64,000 nucleotides of DNA from Raphanus sativus (GCF_000801105.2 NC_079512.1:30583848-30647847); one strand, 5' to 3'. Shown: positions 27,580 to 40,254, counted from the stretch's first letter. Numbers and translations: made by a program. Notes: generated from the letters alone by a model not told the origin.

Positions 27580-28440
27580 AAAACCAAAGACCAGCAGTGG
27601 TTTGCGCCGAAGATTACTGGTCTATTGCATTCCACGGAGACGATATACACTCATTTAACCACATTCCATAAGGAATATGAATCGTTAGATTGATAGATCC
27701 TCTAGAGGAGACTAAACTGAAGCCACACTCAAGCGCTGCTGACTATCACTCACACCAAGACAACACATGCAAGCTGGAAGTTGCTGCCAAGACACGAACA
27801 CAAATCTGCTGAGATTATTTGAGAAAATCTAACGAAATATTAGTCCACAAACACCATTACCATTGAGTTTGAGAGGCAAAGGAACACACGGGAGCTAAAC
27901 CACAAAGCGTACCATGTGAACCCACACATTATGCATCGTTAAAGGGAAACCGTACAAACGTCTCGGTCATCGACGAAACCCCCACGCAGTCATCGCCTGA
28001 GAGCATAACGAAGGCTCTTCAGATTCTGCAGAAAGATCTCAAGTTACCAAGAAGCGGCTCCTCAACACCACTCGAGATACCAATTTGCGGCAAACCCTAG
28101 ATACCCAACTCCACACGGTGACAAACCGGGCCGACGAGGAGCTTAAGGACGCAACACAAGCCACTAAGTTTTTAGGAGTTGACTGGATCTAGAAAAAATT
28201 ATAGAGTTTTGATTCAGACAAGAGAACGCACAACGGTAAAAAAAACTATCTTCAAAAGACCTTTGTTGTTGCTAATCTTATATCTGAGTCCGGAATTACC
28301 GGATTTAAGACACAATCAAGCATTATTCTCACTGAAACAACGAAGAAGACAGATGAGGAGAGACAAAGATAAACATAGACGGGAGAAAGAGATTGACCAC
28401 CGCATAAAATGACAACAATTACAAAAAATGATAGAGAAAA
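27580..28440 (-). mobile_element. GC-richer insert, possibly LINE-derived
   Basis: Clearly less AT-rich than its surroundings, with no sustained reading frame on either strand. On the minus strand it starts pyrimidine-rich (TCTTTGTCTCTCC-like near 28370) and continues as transcript-like sequence down to about 27590. This resembles the untranslated 5' part of plant LINEs or another retroposed transcript. The assignment is a guess from texture; I do not recognise the sequence. Confidence 0.3.
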
Positions 28441-30009
28441 AATTCGGATGAAAAGAAAATGTAGAAAAATTGTTTAGAGAGAGAAGGTCACCAACACCAT
28501 AATTTTATTAAAAATGCTTAAGTAGAAAATTAAACGTATATAAAATATTTTTAATCTCTTTTGTCCAGTCACCAGTAGTTTGACTAATGTTCATTAATGA
28601 TTCTACACCAAAAAGTCTGAGTTTTGAGTCCCGAAAAAAACAGAATTATGCAAATTAAGAGAGAAAAAACTTACGAGAAATCTACAGCATTACGCAAAGA
28701 ATATCATAAGACGACTCAGGTAATGCAGTCAGGCGAGAATCCTTATAAGATAGATAGAATTGTGGGATGTATAATCGTCTATAATATTTATCGATTTTTA
28801 ATATCATAATCATCCAGCGTTAGGAAAAAAAAAGAAATATTTGTAAATCAAGTTGCATTTTAATATGCCGTCCAGAAAAGTTGTAAACAAAAAGAAAATA
28901 TAAGTGATGACCATCTTTAGATAGAAAAAATGATTTTGGGCTAACTGTGACGGATACAAAAATGAGTGGAAACTCGAGAAAAACAAAACTGGGTAGACAT
29001 CGGCTTATCAGTTATTAAGTACGTTACGGTACATCGACTCCACAGCTGTGTGCCACTGCACCAACATAGGGCGACAATTTTTTGTCCCTAATCGCTAACC
29101 TTACTTTCCTAGACATTTCTTGAAACATCCATTTCTCTTAAAAATATAGGAAAAAAGCTAAAATAATTAAGTTGTATATGAAAGTCACTGGTCTTTGTCT
29201 AGACAGCGAAGCAACAATGTGATAATCCCCAAAACGATTAATAAATTCGATATTCCTTCTCATTACAAGAATAAAAAGTAACAGATTTTAAAATTAAAGG
29301 ACTAAAAATGAGGGTGATGCGTGTTGTTTGTATACAAAATTACAATTTGGAAGTGGAATATAAGATCTCTCTACATCAGAAATCACTATCTTTTGTTACA
29401 CAATTGGGGTTTTAGAACCATACGGATTTGAGAGAATTGGAGATCCCACCATCTCTTATATATACAATATAAACAATATCTCCATCACTATGTGAATCGT
29501 GTACATAGGATGGACCAGAAACTGAGTCTAAACGGAGACAAGTGTTTCTAGTATTGCATTTTGAGCTGTCTAATAGTAGAAATGTATTTTATAAATATGC
29601 AAGTGCTTCTATGGTGTTGCATTTTAAGTTGTCTTATACTTAAAATTGTTTTAAAATATCCTTATAAGTAATTTACACCTACAAAATAACTAAAGTTAAG
29701 CATTGAATAGTTAGTGTTTTAAACGTTTAAAGGATTTTATGTGAGTTTTACAGTAGAGTAGAATGATCACCAAAACGTTTAAAGGCTTTTTATCCTCTGC
29801 GAAAACATAGTGTTCATGACATTTCGAACCCTATTTTACCGTGTTCACCACCTACAGCCTTCCTCTGTTTAGTGCATGATCGATGTTGATGCTAATAACC
29901 TATTTTTTAGACCATTTGAACTTCGAACCATGGCGTAACTAATTGTATTTTATACATTATGATGATAACAGAGTGGTATATAATTTGTTTAACAGCAACT
30001 TGGCATATA
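28441..30009. other. AT-rich spacer without recognisable gene
   Basis: Examined on both strands; short frames only (for example 28624-28809), none with a domain. Confidence 0.4.
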
Positions 30010-30244
30010 CTCCCTCTGTTTTTTTAAGATGTATGTTTTGGTGTTTTCACACATATTAAGAAAACACATTGATTATACATCATTTTTAGAAATTATCAAA
30101 TTCCAATACATTTTAACCAATATTCTTTCAATAAATTCAATCAATTTTATTGAAATTTGCAATTTTTATATAGGAAATATAAAAAATACATCTTTGTAAA
30201 ACAATTTATTTTCTAAAATATCTATCTTTAAAAAACAGAAGGAG
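30010..30244. mobile_element. Stowaway-like MITE, 235 bp
   Basis: Left end CTCCCTCTGTTTTTTTAAG, right end TTTAAAAAACAGAAGGAG, flanked by TA (30008-30009 and 30245-30246). Same subfamily as 14672-14938. Confidence 0.8.
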
Positions 30245-30246
30245 TA

Positions 30247-31023
30247 ATTAATATAAATAATTTATTATACAACAACTTGATATATAATTATTACCTATAT
30301 ATATTAAATCTAATAGGCCAAACTCCAGATAAAGATGAACGACTTTCAGCAAATTCTTTGATTCTGTTGTATGGCCGACTACTTCTTCAGGTACTAAATT
30401 GTATGCACTAGATTCAAAAAGTCATTCACGACAAAGGAGGACGAATGAACAAACGAACCGGCTATGTTTAGAGAGACATTTCATCCCCAAAGATCCTTAC
30501 CAAACTCCATAAATGGCGCACATTCGTTTGGTGATGCTTCCAAAACTTGGACTATAATCTTTGTAAAGGAGATGAAAGATTGGAGAACTAGAGGGTGATA
30601 TATATGTATTTTTGTCGCACATCGTATTTGTTTAGTCTCATGAATATTGGAGGTTAATACCTCCGTGCAAAAGATTAAAAAAAAAACATGGAGATAGTAG
30701 ATATATCCATTCCATAAACCTCTCAAGAAATTTGTTTATCCTCCCCTTAATTGAGCATTAACCAATCATACACGACTCGTAATCCATTGGATTTACTTAG
30801 GCCGAAACCTAGTTTCAGCACTAACGTTTCAGAAAAGTATCACTTGATCATAAAGTTTACTGCTACTAGTTTCAGAAGAAAGAAAGTTTACTGCTATTTG
30901 TCTCAATAGCCGTAAAAGCTCTCTTGTTATGGTTTTTGATATATATACTACTCGATGACGATGGTCTTTTGTATATTGTACGTAAGGTAGATGAAAATAT
31001 TTTCCGCAACAAAAGCAAACTAG
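30247..31023. other. Spacer without recognisable gene
   Basis: Two minus-strand frames (30481-30726 and 30829-31029) were inspected; neither resembles a known protein and no splice context supports them. Confidence 0.4.
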
Positions 31024-31032
31024 TTTCATAAA

Positions 31033-31689
31033 GAGTTATTCTTGGGTTCACCCCCTAGGGTGAACCTTTAGGTTCACCCACCAATAGAAACTTGTCATTT
31101 TAGATTTAGTATCTTTTAATTAAGGAAATAAATAATTTGTCAAATTATATTATTTTTTCAAAATAAAATTTAAAAATAAATAAAAACAGTATATAAAAAC
31201 GAATTAAAAAAAAATTAATGTTGTCAACAAAACACTAAACCCTAAACTCTAATACTAAACCCTAAATTCTAATACTAAACCCTAAACTCTAATCATACAC
31301 CCTAAACCCTTGGGTAAACCATAAACTCTTGGAAAAAACACTAAACATGTTGTCAACAAAACACTAAACCCTAAACTCTAATCCTAAACCCTAAACCCTT
31401 GGGTAAACCCTAACCCTTAGAAAAACACTAAACATTTAGATAAATTCTAAACTATAAATCTTAAACACTAAACTCCAAATCTTATAAATAAATATTTTTA
31501 AAAATAATCTTTATTGAGAACTATTTTTATTTTTATTTATTTAATCTTTTTATTTATTTTAAAAGCATAATATAATTTGGCAAGTTATTTTTGTTTCCTT
31601 AATTAAAAGATACTAGATTTAAAATAACAACTTTCTATTGGTTGGTGAACCTTTAGGTTCACCCTAGGAGGTGAACCCAAGAAAAAGTC
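31033..31689. mobile_element. Mutator-like MITE with telomere-like core, 657 bp
   Basis: Flanked by an exact 9-base duplication TTTCATAAA (31024-31032 and 31690-31698), the length typical of Mutator-superfamily insertions. Terminal inverted repeats run inwards from GAGTTATTCTTGGGTTCACC for roughly 150 bases and include a self-palindromic motif (GGTTCACC...GGTGAACC). The centre (31232-31470) carries telomere-like CCCTAAACTCTAA and CTAAACCCTAA units in direct orientation. No protein-coding capacity. Confidence 0.85.
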
Positions 31690-31900
31690 TTTCATAAATT
31701 AGATTTGGAAGACATTACTTTTAAACCTTCGACAAATGACAGAACAGAAAATAGCCTATTTGAATAAATTGAATTTTCGGATCGATATGCTATAACTTAT
31801 GATAAATCGTGCACTCCAAGAGAAAAGGTTGGTCTCTAGTTGAAATCCGCCGAACAAAAATAACGTGTCCAAGTAAGTTAGTTACATAATCAATAGACAA

Positions 31901-32731
31901 GGACAAGACTTAGGTTCACCCCCTATGGTGAACCTTTAAATTCACCACACTATTTATAATCAATGAAAATGACATGTAGATAATTAAATAAAACATTATA
32001 AATTTATTTTAAAATAGTTAAAAAGGAATAATGTCAATTCTAAACCACAAATCTTAATTTTTAAACCTTAAATACTAATTTCTAAATCAAACTCTATACC
32101 CTAAACCAAAATCCTATACCGTAAACCCAAATCTTAGACCCTAAACCCAAACCATAAACCTTAAATCTAAATCTAATACCCTAAATCCAAATCCTAGACC
32201 ATAAACCCAAACCGTATACCCTAAACCCAAATCCTAGATCTTAAACCTAAACCGTAAACCCTAAATTTAAATTTAAATTTTAGGGTTTACGGTTTGGATT
32301 TAAGGTATAGGATTCGGGTTTAGGATATACGGTTTGGGTTTAGGGTTTACGATTTGGGTTTATGATATATAATTTGGGTTTAGGGTATAAGGTTTGGGTT
32401 TAGGGTTTACGATTTGGGTTTAGGGTACTTGGTTTAGATTTAAGATTTATGGTTTAGGTTTAGGGTTTAGAATTTTTGGTTTGGATTTAGGATCTAGGAT
32501 TTGGGTTTAGGGTATAGAATTTTGATTTAGGGTATAGGATTTAGATTTAGAAATTACTATTTAGGGTTTAAAAATTAAGATTTGTGGTTTAAAATTGTCA
32601 TTATTCTTTTTTAACTATTTTAAAATAAATTTAATATGTTTTATTTAATTATCTACATGTAATTTTTATTGGTCATAAATAGTGTGGTGAATTTAAAGGT
32701 TCACCATAGGGGGTGAACCTAAGTCTTGTCC
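31901..32731. mobile_element. Mutator-like MITE with inverted telomere-like arms, 831 bp
   Basis: Flanked by an exact 9-base duplication AATAGACAA (31892-31900 and 32732-32740). Both ends read GGACAAGACTTAGGTTCACC inward and continue as near-perfect inverted repeats. Each arm contains many CCCTAAACCCAAATC-like units, on opposite strands, meeting near 32275. The whole element could fold as one long hairpin. Only about 210 bases separate it from the related element at 31033-31689. Confidence 0.9.
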
Positions 32732-32740
32732 AATAGACAA

Positions 32741-33054
32741 TGGGTCAATATTTTTTACAAGAAAAATAAATTATTATGCCCCCTTTTTATTTCCGAATTA
32801 GCACTATGAATAGTTGACTTTTTCTATTAAATAAATAACATAGGATAATCGATTTTAGATTTATACAACCACCGGGATTTTAGATAATTTATTCGTGAAA
32901 TTTGTTTGTTTCCTAGCTCTTGATATATTCTGATTTTTCTTTTAGTACACTGAATTTGATGAAGTTCTTAATCTTCTTTTTTTTTTGCCATCTTACCCAT
33001 TCATTTTTTTTTTGATCAAAACCCATTAATTTCTTTACAGCATCTAAGACAATA
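32741..33054. other. Spacer between two transposons
   Basis: AT-rich; nothing recognised. Confidence 0.4.
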
Positions 33055-33315
33055 CTCCCTCTGTTTCATAATAAGTGTCATTCTAAGCTCATTTTCTTGT
33101 TACACAAAGAGTGTCACTTTACAATTCCAATGTAAATTATACTAAATTTCAGCTGAAAATTAATTGCAAACTACATTGATTTTATAAATAATTTTATTTA
33201 TCTAAAATACTATTGGTCAAAGAGGTATAATTAATTATAATTTACATATATTTCAACAACTTTCTTAATCTGTATGAAAAATGTAACAACGACACTCTTT
33301 AAGAAATGGAGGGAG
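33055..33315. mobile_element. Stowaway-like MITE, 261 bp, copy B (inverted)
   Basis: Ends CTCCCTCTGTTTC and GAAATGGAGGGAG with TA on both sides (33053-33054, 33316-33317). Read on the minus strand it aligns end to end with 6958-7218 without a length change and with roughly one difference in ten or fewer. Confidence 0.88.
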
Positions 33316-33370
33316 TAGTAAAAAGTAAAAAAACATTATAAATATTACATATCTTCTGTACGTGTTGTTA

Positions 33371-33602
33371 CCCTGGCGGAGCAAGAAATATAATTTACAG
33401 GGATCATAACATATAAATTTAATATTAGAACTTGATAATATATGATGCTATAACAAAAATATTTTTTTCTAATGGAGACATATGAAAACATAAACATAAA
33501 AAAATGTTAAAGCAATTTTTAAAAAACGTACACTAAAAAAAAAATTCCCCAAAATTTAGTGGGTCATGTGATCCCACAAACACTTCTTTGCCTCCGCCCC
33601 AT
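33371..33602. mobile_element. Relic element with GGCGGAGCAAG / GCCTCCGCC ends
   Basis: The left end CCTGGCGGAGCAAGAA and right end CTTCTTTGCCTCCGCCCC are an imperfect inverted pair around an AT-rich, non-coding interior. The GGCGGAG-type terminus is common among Brassicaceae repeats. Superfamily not determined. Confidence 0.4.
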
Positions 33603-34026
33603 CGACCTTACGCCCAATTTTCAACATCTTTTCTCCTCTTGAGGCCCAAACATAATTCACAGAAATAAAGTCTTTATTATACATTTACAAATAGAATCTA
33701 TCAGGCCCGTGGACAACTACTTATACACTTCATTATCTCTGGTTATAGAGACTACACTATATGTTGATCCAAAAAGAAAAAAAAAAGAGACGTCACTAGA
33801 TAAAATTGATTAGAGATTATAATTCAGTAGTGGCTTATCTGTTTTGTCATTTCTACTATCAACTGTGGAACAAAATGCAGTTTTACAGAGCGAAAACAGA
33901 CATGTTTATCTGTCTTGTTCTTTGTGATCATTAACTTAACTGTTGAAGAGTCCATGTAGGAATAATGATGTGGTGTCATCCTGATATATACTTATGTCTT
34001 ATGCACCAATACTCGAGAAGTATTTT

Positions 34027-34615
34027 AGAGCTGTAATATCCAGAAAAGGATGGCCACGTAACGGATATCCGGAATTTAAGGATATTCGTGATCCGATTAA
34101 TTCTTTACGAATATTCAATTTTTAATCCGATCCAATCTGTAACTTTTCAGATATTCGGTGTTCCAGATCCGCGAATATCCGAATTTTCATCGGATATCCG
34201 ATTTGATCCGTAAAAAAATAATTAAAAATTTAAAAAAAAATAAAAAAAAGAAAAAAAAATCTAAAATAAAATAATAATATTTCATCACAATTTTTTTAAA
34301 ATTACATACTTTCAAAATTTTTAATAACTAAATAATTAATTTAGTAGATAAAAACTTTATAAAACTTATATAGAGATATAAGGGTATATATATTATATAA
34401 TTTTATAAACATGTATAAATTTATATGTATATAACGGACCGGATCGATATCCGTTTCTAAAAATATTAGTATTTGTAATTTGCTTCGTCTTTGACGGATA
34501 TTAGATTTTAGTATTTATTTCGATTTGTTAAGTTACTGATATTCAGATTTTTCTAATCGAATCGAAACAAATAACGGATCGAATCAAAATTTACAGATAT
34601 TTTGCCACCCCTATC
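34027..34615. repeat. Dispersed GATATCCG repeat, copy 5
   Basis: Contains ACGGATATCCGGAATTT, GGATATCCGATTTGATCC and, near the right end, AATCGAATCGAAACAAATAA. Same family as 3951-4620 and 12608-13272. Non-coding. Confidence 0.5.
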
Positions 34616-35379
34616 CAGAACTGTTATTCTACCGAATAGCAACTTTTACTATTTCTTGCGAATAGTAATAACAAAAAGCTGTAATTATAACAAAAATCTC
34701 CTCTCAGTGAGACTTTCTATTAATTTACCCTGGCGAATGAAAATGTATTAGAACTTAAAAGTGGCATACTTGAGCTGTGGCTACTTATAATTTCTTAGGA
34801 AAATAAAAATATTGAAGGCAGTGTAAGATTTTAAAAGTTTTTCTTTTTTTTTTTTTTTTTTTTTTTTTGTAACGAGATTTTAAAAGTTTTTCTAAAACTC
34901 TTTGAAAACTTAATAGTTGTTGTCGTATTTTCTTGGAAGTTTATTGATAAATAAACAAAAAGATGTCATCACGGAATCTTTGAGTTGTACTTTTCATCTT
35001 TTTATCGCATCACCTAAAAAAGTCTCAACTATTAAATTCTTCAGCGGGCCCCGCCTCGACAACCAACACACAATGATACACACGTCAGATTCCGACTTGT
35101 CAGAGTCTCGTGTCTGAGATCTATGTACATCCGCAGATTCTATTTTATGGTCCTCGAACTAACATCGTGGCCCACATTTCCACCGTCCGATTCGTTTTTT
35201 CATAATAATAACAACAGCAAAAACAAATGTTTTGATGAGAAAATAAATAGCAATTAAACTCTCTCTGTAAAATCAGTTCCCGCTTCGGACAGTCAGATAC
35301 GGAGAAGGACGCAACACATGACGTCATCACATCTGGCTTGTTGTTTTTATTTTTTGCATTGGTCCCGCTTAGTGACACG
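34616..35379. other. 3' flank of the APRR2-like gene
   Basis: Includes a T-run of about 28 bases near 34838-34868. The part next to the stop codon (about 35100-35379) is less AT-rich and likely 3' UTR. No other gene seen. Confidence 0.4.
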
Positions 35380-38257
35380 TCAGCGGAGACGACGAGAGCC
35401 GTTGATTGGACATGAGGAAGAGGAAGAAGAAGAAGAAGGGACGGCTGAGATGCCTTGACGCGAGAGCTCAGCTAAAACGCTCTCCGCGGATGGTGGTTTT
35501 AGCCCGAGCGGTAACGGCAGCCACGGTTTGCTAATCGCTTCTTTAACCACTTGATCAACCATTTCCTCGTCCTGACCAAACCCATAATATACAACCTTTC
35601 ATGTAAATATTTAGTTATTTCTATCGCAAAAATAGAGAATATGTTAGACACTTACCAGCTGAATCGCCGAAGGAGTACTAAATGCTCCGGTTACCGGAGA
35701 ACTGAATGTCCCGGTTACCGGTTGTACAACCGGACAACCCCATGCATTACCGTTTACCTATCACACGATAGTATATATAACATCAATAAACGATTTGGCT
35801 AATCGATTTTAACATTGCTAAATCTTATCTAAATTTCAGAATTCTTAATGTATACAAACCGCACCACCCAAACGGTTAATATAATAGTAACAAAAACTTC
35901 AACATATATTTGTCTATCTATATATTTTCGTTACTATTAGAACTGGAACGTAGCTATACACTTTTACAAATTAAAACATCACTGCAAAGCTGAAATGTAT
36001 TATAACATAAACCGTGATTTAATTATGTTTTTATTCGTAGCTAATGACATTTTCTTGGTGTAACAAAACCGATTTACTTCCTTTGTTAGTTACAAAGAGG
36101 AGTCAAAACGTTACCGTTGGATAAGGTGGTCTCCAATGCCACGGAGGTAGTTGACCAGAGGACTGCAGTGGCGGCGGCCACAGAGGCGGAACTGCTCCAG
36201 GCGGATGAACACCGGGGAGACCCCAAACGGGATAAGCCATTACAGGACGGTGTTGCTGCTGAAAACCATTATACTGCCGATGGATTTGTCTTTGGTTCTC
36301 TCTAGATTGTATCCATCTACGGTTATGATCCTCCTTTGGAAGAAGATTCCTCCTATGCATCCGAAATTTCTGCTCAAGAACTCAAAAAGATTCCGTAACC
36401 ATTTCACAAGAATCTCTACAAAACATTCAGATCACTTACCTGAAGATGGCTAGCTACATTGTGTCGAGTTAGGCCGTCTACTTTCATCAGTTCAAGAATC
36501 CGCGAAGGTATCGCTTGATCGACTCCAAGTTGCTCTACCGCTTGCACAAACTTCTTGTGCAGCTCTTGTGTCCAATCCACCTGAAAAGGAAAAAGAACTT
36601 ATCAACAAGAGCTTAAATCGTTTAGCCACTACAAAGTTTAAAGAGAAACCTTACACTACCTTCTTTCGACTAGGTTTGTTACCAGACAAGTTCTTGATCC
36701 CAGTTGATTTATTGTTATGTTTAGTAGTTTCATCTTCTTTCTTCTGAAACTTAACTGAATCTGTCTTCTCGCTTTTCGTATCTCCGGTTTGGCCTTCTTT
36801 CTTTTCACCATCTTCTTTCTCTTCTTTGACAATCACATTGTCGTCATGATTTGTAGTGTCGACTGATTTGGATTCACCGATGTCTTGATCTTCAATATCC
36901 TCTTTCTCGGTGGAGGAGTTTATGTTCTCTCGACGATCACAACCGTCTAGCAACCGTGAAACTTGTTTTAGTTGCGGTGTTGATGGTGCTGGATCTTTCT
37001 CATCAGTACTCATCATATCGGTATCGAGATGAAGCATCGAGACAACAGATTCTTTAACAGGCTTGAGTGACTCTGAAACATCAGTCCCTCCATCATTAAA
37101 TGCCTAACAACAACAACACCAAAAGATGAGTACTATTATTCTACATTAAATATTAAATGTATATTAAACGGTTTAGTTTTAACTAGCTGAACCTTATGAA
37201 CTACATGCTGCCAAATATTCTTTAATTTCTCCGGTGAGAGCGGTTTTTGAAGGAACTCAACTGCACCAAGCTGGAAAACACTTGTCAATTCTCATCATAT
37301 AACCAAACATTTCTTATACATAATACGCCAAAAAAAAAATGCAAGTAGCGATCACATACCGCTATGCATTTCATCGTAGTTGTAATGCAATGATCGTTTG
37401 AAATCACTGTAAAGACAAAAAGACAAATCCATGTTTATAAAAGATTTATTTTAAATTTTTTTTTTTTTGTAGAAATTTAAAAGGTAACGGTTCACAAACT
37501 GATAGTAGGAAGGTGGTCTTTAGCAGCTTCAAGAAACTTGAAACTCTCGTTCTCGTCACTTGTATTCACCTCTACGATGGCAATGTGGAAGCTGTCCGGG
37601 CTTTTTATAACGGCAGAGAGAGCTTCGGTTTCATCACTGAACGTAGTGACTGCAAAGAAAATTCCAAAAGTACAAAAATAAATTGAATGCATAGTCTTAA
37701 CACACAGTGAAACATAGCAAACTCAGAAAAATGGAAAAGACTAAGTCAATGAATTTTTCGGATGCAATAATTGCTCTTTAATTATGTAAACTTAACAAAA
37801 CTCCAAAATTATTACTGCACACCCTTTACTACTGTCTTCCACTTTCAACCGACTAAAACGTTGTTTTTTCATACTATAGTCCATTCTACATGTCAGTATT
37901 AATTTTATAATAGTACTATAGTATCCATTAATAGGCAGTGAAGAAAAAAAAAACGGTCCCGTCACGGGACATGTAAGAGCTAAAGTAACTCTAACATTAA
38001 ACTTGTAAACATAAACATGGCAGATATGTATCTCTAAAATACTTAATATCATTTCTAATGAAACAAAAGCGAAAGTAAGAAAGATTTTAAGAGAGGGGAA
38101 GCAGAGGAAAATTAGTCGGCTCACCGATATAGTCCATGGACTCAAGCTTTGATCGGGTCTCGGCGGCGGATATGCCGTCGCCACAGTCGAGGAGAAGGAC
38201 TCTAAGTCCCTTTGGAAAATTTTCCCAGTTTGATATATCGTTAGAGGTAAAGACCAT
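35380..38257 (-). CDS. APRR2: Two-component response regulator-like APRR2
   Basis: Nuclear transcription factor with an N-terminal pseudo-receiver and a GARP (Myb-like) DNA-binding domain; relatives influence plastid development and pigment. Nine exons: 38125-38257, 37500-37649, 37360-37406, 37193-37270, 36660-37103, 36440-36580, 36115-36369, 35656-35757, 35380-35571; phase kept throughout, 513 residues. The pseudo-receiver (about residues 15-136) ends with [15 protein letters not shown], retaining the receiver Lys. A charged, Lys/Glu-rich linker follows, then the GARP domain (about 285-331) with [19 protein letters not shown] and [12 protein letters not shown] Pro-rich segment ([20 protein letters not shown]) and a conserved C-terminal [19 protein letters not shown] follow, with a run of eight Ser close to the end. 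An in-frame Met 18 codons upstream (38311) is possible; 38257 was chosen from the Arabidopsis start. Match from memory: At4g18020. Confidence 0.93.
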
Positions 38258-38311
38258 AGCTGGTTTTGCATCGTTTTTGCGGCCAACACCGCCGCTTCTC
38301 TCCTCCGTCAC

Positions 38312-40254
38312 TGTGGTTGCCGGTAGATTCTACGGGGAACGAAATCACTATCTGTATTTTAATCAATAACAAAAACCAAAAGAAAGTGGAATAAGTGTTT
38401 TTAGAGGAACAAGCATAGAAAAGTAAAAAGGTGTCTATTATTGATGCGATAAGAATAATTCATGAGGATCTTGATTTTGTTATAATAAAGAGTGGACCAC
38501 CACCATGCCATGAAATCTAACAAAACTTTGAATCATCTGAGAGTGAATATATATTTAAATAATTAGTTTAAGAGCATTATTACATCTTAATTGTTGTTAA
38601 CTCGTGCATGCAGTATGTATATTTAATGATTAAACTGGTTTATCACAGATTAATGACAAACCAAAGAAGTAGAAAAGCAAATCCCTCTAGAATCTAGCGA
38701 AATCAAGAGAAATAATACCCAGAGAGAAAATTTGTGATCAAATCAAAAAGTTGCACCTTTTGATTAAACAAATTTAAAGAAATTTGCTGCAGAAGAAGGA
38801 GAGAAACTCCTTTTCAAAAAAAAAAAAAGAAGGAAAGAATCTCAAATCCATTGTTTCCCAGAGAAGAGATGCTTTCATCACATGCAATGAACATATACTT
38901 TATCAAAAGAAAACACAAAAGCTTGTAACTGAATAAAAACAAACTTACAATCCAGAACTCAAATTGAAAGAAGTAAACTAAGGGTAATTTCATTTTTTTA
39001 AAGGTCTCATCATACCCGAGAGTATTTGTTGCAGATCTGCTCAGACCCCTTCCTCAAGCTCCTTCTCTCTCTTTCTTTCTCTTTCGTCCTTGGTCACATT
39101 CAAGATTAAATCCTTTGGGTGTAAATGGTGACTTTTAGAGAGAGAAAATGGATGAAGAGTTATAATAAGTTGGTGACTAGTGTTGTTATTGTCATTGAGT
39201 TATACACAAGATATAAGGAATCAAAAATCCTCACTAAGATAAAGGTTTTTTTTTTCTCACTAAGATAAATGTAATGAATTGAATTTAGAAAAGGGGAGGA
39301 TAAAGGTTAATTTGGTTTTGACTTTTTAAGTAATATATGTTAAAAGATTATTTTCCTCTTACCACAAAATAGAAAAGTTGGAAATTTCCTCAATACACAA
39401 GATATATGTTAAAATAAAAGTCATGATTTTGTTCATGTGTGATTTTTATGTTAAACTGTTCTTTAGAAAATTTATTAATTATACTTTTATATTTACATAA
39501 TAATATCCAATAAAGAACATTAAGATTAATATCTCAACAATATTTGCCATTGAAAATTACACTAATCTTAGATTATTTTTTATTAATGACAATTTTTATA
39601 CAGAATTATTTTAATGAAAAATAAAGAAGAATTTTCACCTACTATAAATTTTCGAGGACACGCGAATATAATTTTTTTATACAAAAAGTAATGTGTAATT
39701 TGCTATCAGTTATTCAGCTCCTGTTGCAGCTGTTACTGCTGTTTTCTTTTTTCCTTTTGTAAGATACAAGAGCGAAACAATAATTTCAATCATGTGTTTT
39801 TAAAAGTTGCTTTAGAAACAAATTCAACAAAAGAAAGTGATAACAAGTCATCTCCATTTTCACAAAAATCACATAACATGTGTTCTCCATTTCTGCATTG
39901 TTTACATGCACGTATTATTTTCTCTGATTTCAAGTAATCGTGGTATCTTTTTTTTTTTGCAAACGATTTAATAATCGTGGTATCTTTCTCCCTTTATTTT
40001 CCCACTATTTTGTTTTGAACCCTATTTCCATGTGTATTGAAATAAACTAAACAAACAGATATAAAAGCATATAATCAATTGTTTGCTTAAACTTCTTTAA
40101 GTTCTAAAATTTGAACTAACCAAATAACTTTGACCAAAATAATAAAATATTGATTTAATAGAAATTTAGAGTTTGATCTATATGTCTGCGGGAATATTTG
40201 GTTTTACTTATTTTTCATAAATAAATTTGATTTTATGATTATTGATACCATATA
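38312..40254. promoter_or_regulatory. Upstream region of the APRR2-like gene
   Basis: The CT/AG-rich stretches between about 38760 and 39110 (on the minus strand AGAGAAAG-type leader sequence) suggest that the transcript starts near 39100 and that the leader contains an intron. Beyond that AT-rich sequence without a gene. Confidence 0.35.

Noticed and set aside
30481..31029. Two minus-strand frames as exons of one gene
   Set aside because: No shared domain and no convincing splice junction joining them.
31232..31470. Remnant of a true telomere or chromosome-fusion site
   Set aside because: The CCCTAAA-like repeats are bounded by a complete element with 9-base target duplication, so transposition explains them better than an ancient telomere.
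36117..36453. Plus-strand frames of 62 and 100 codons within the APRR2-like gene
   Set aside because: Antisense shadows of the Pro-rich exon 7.
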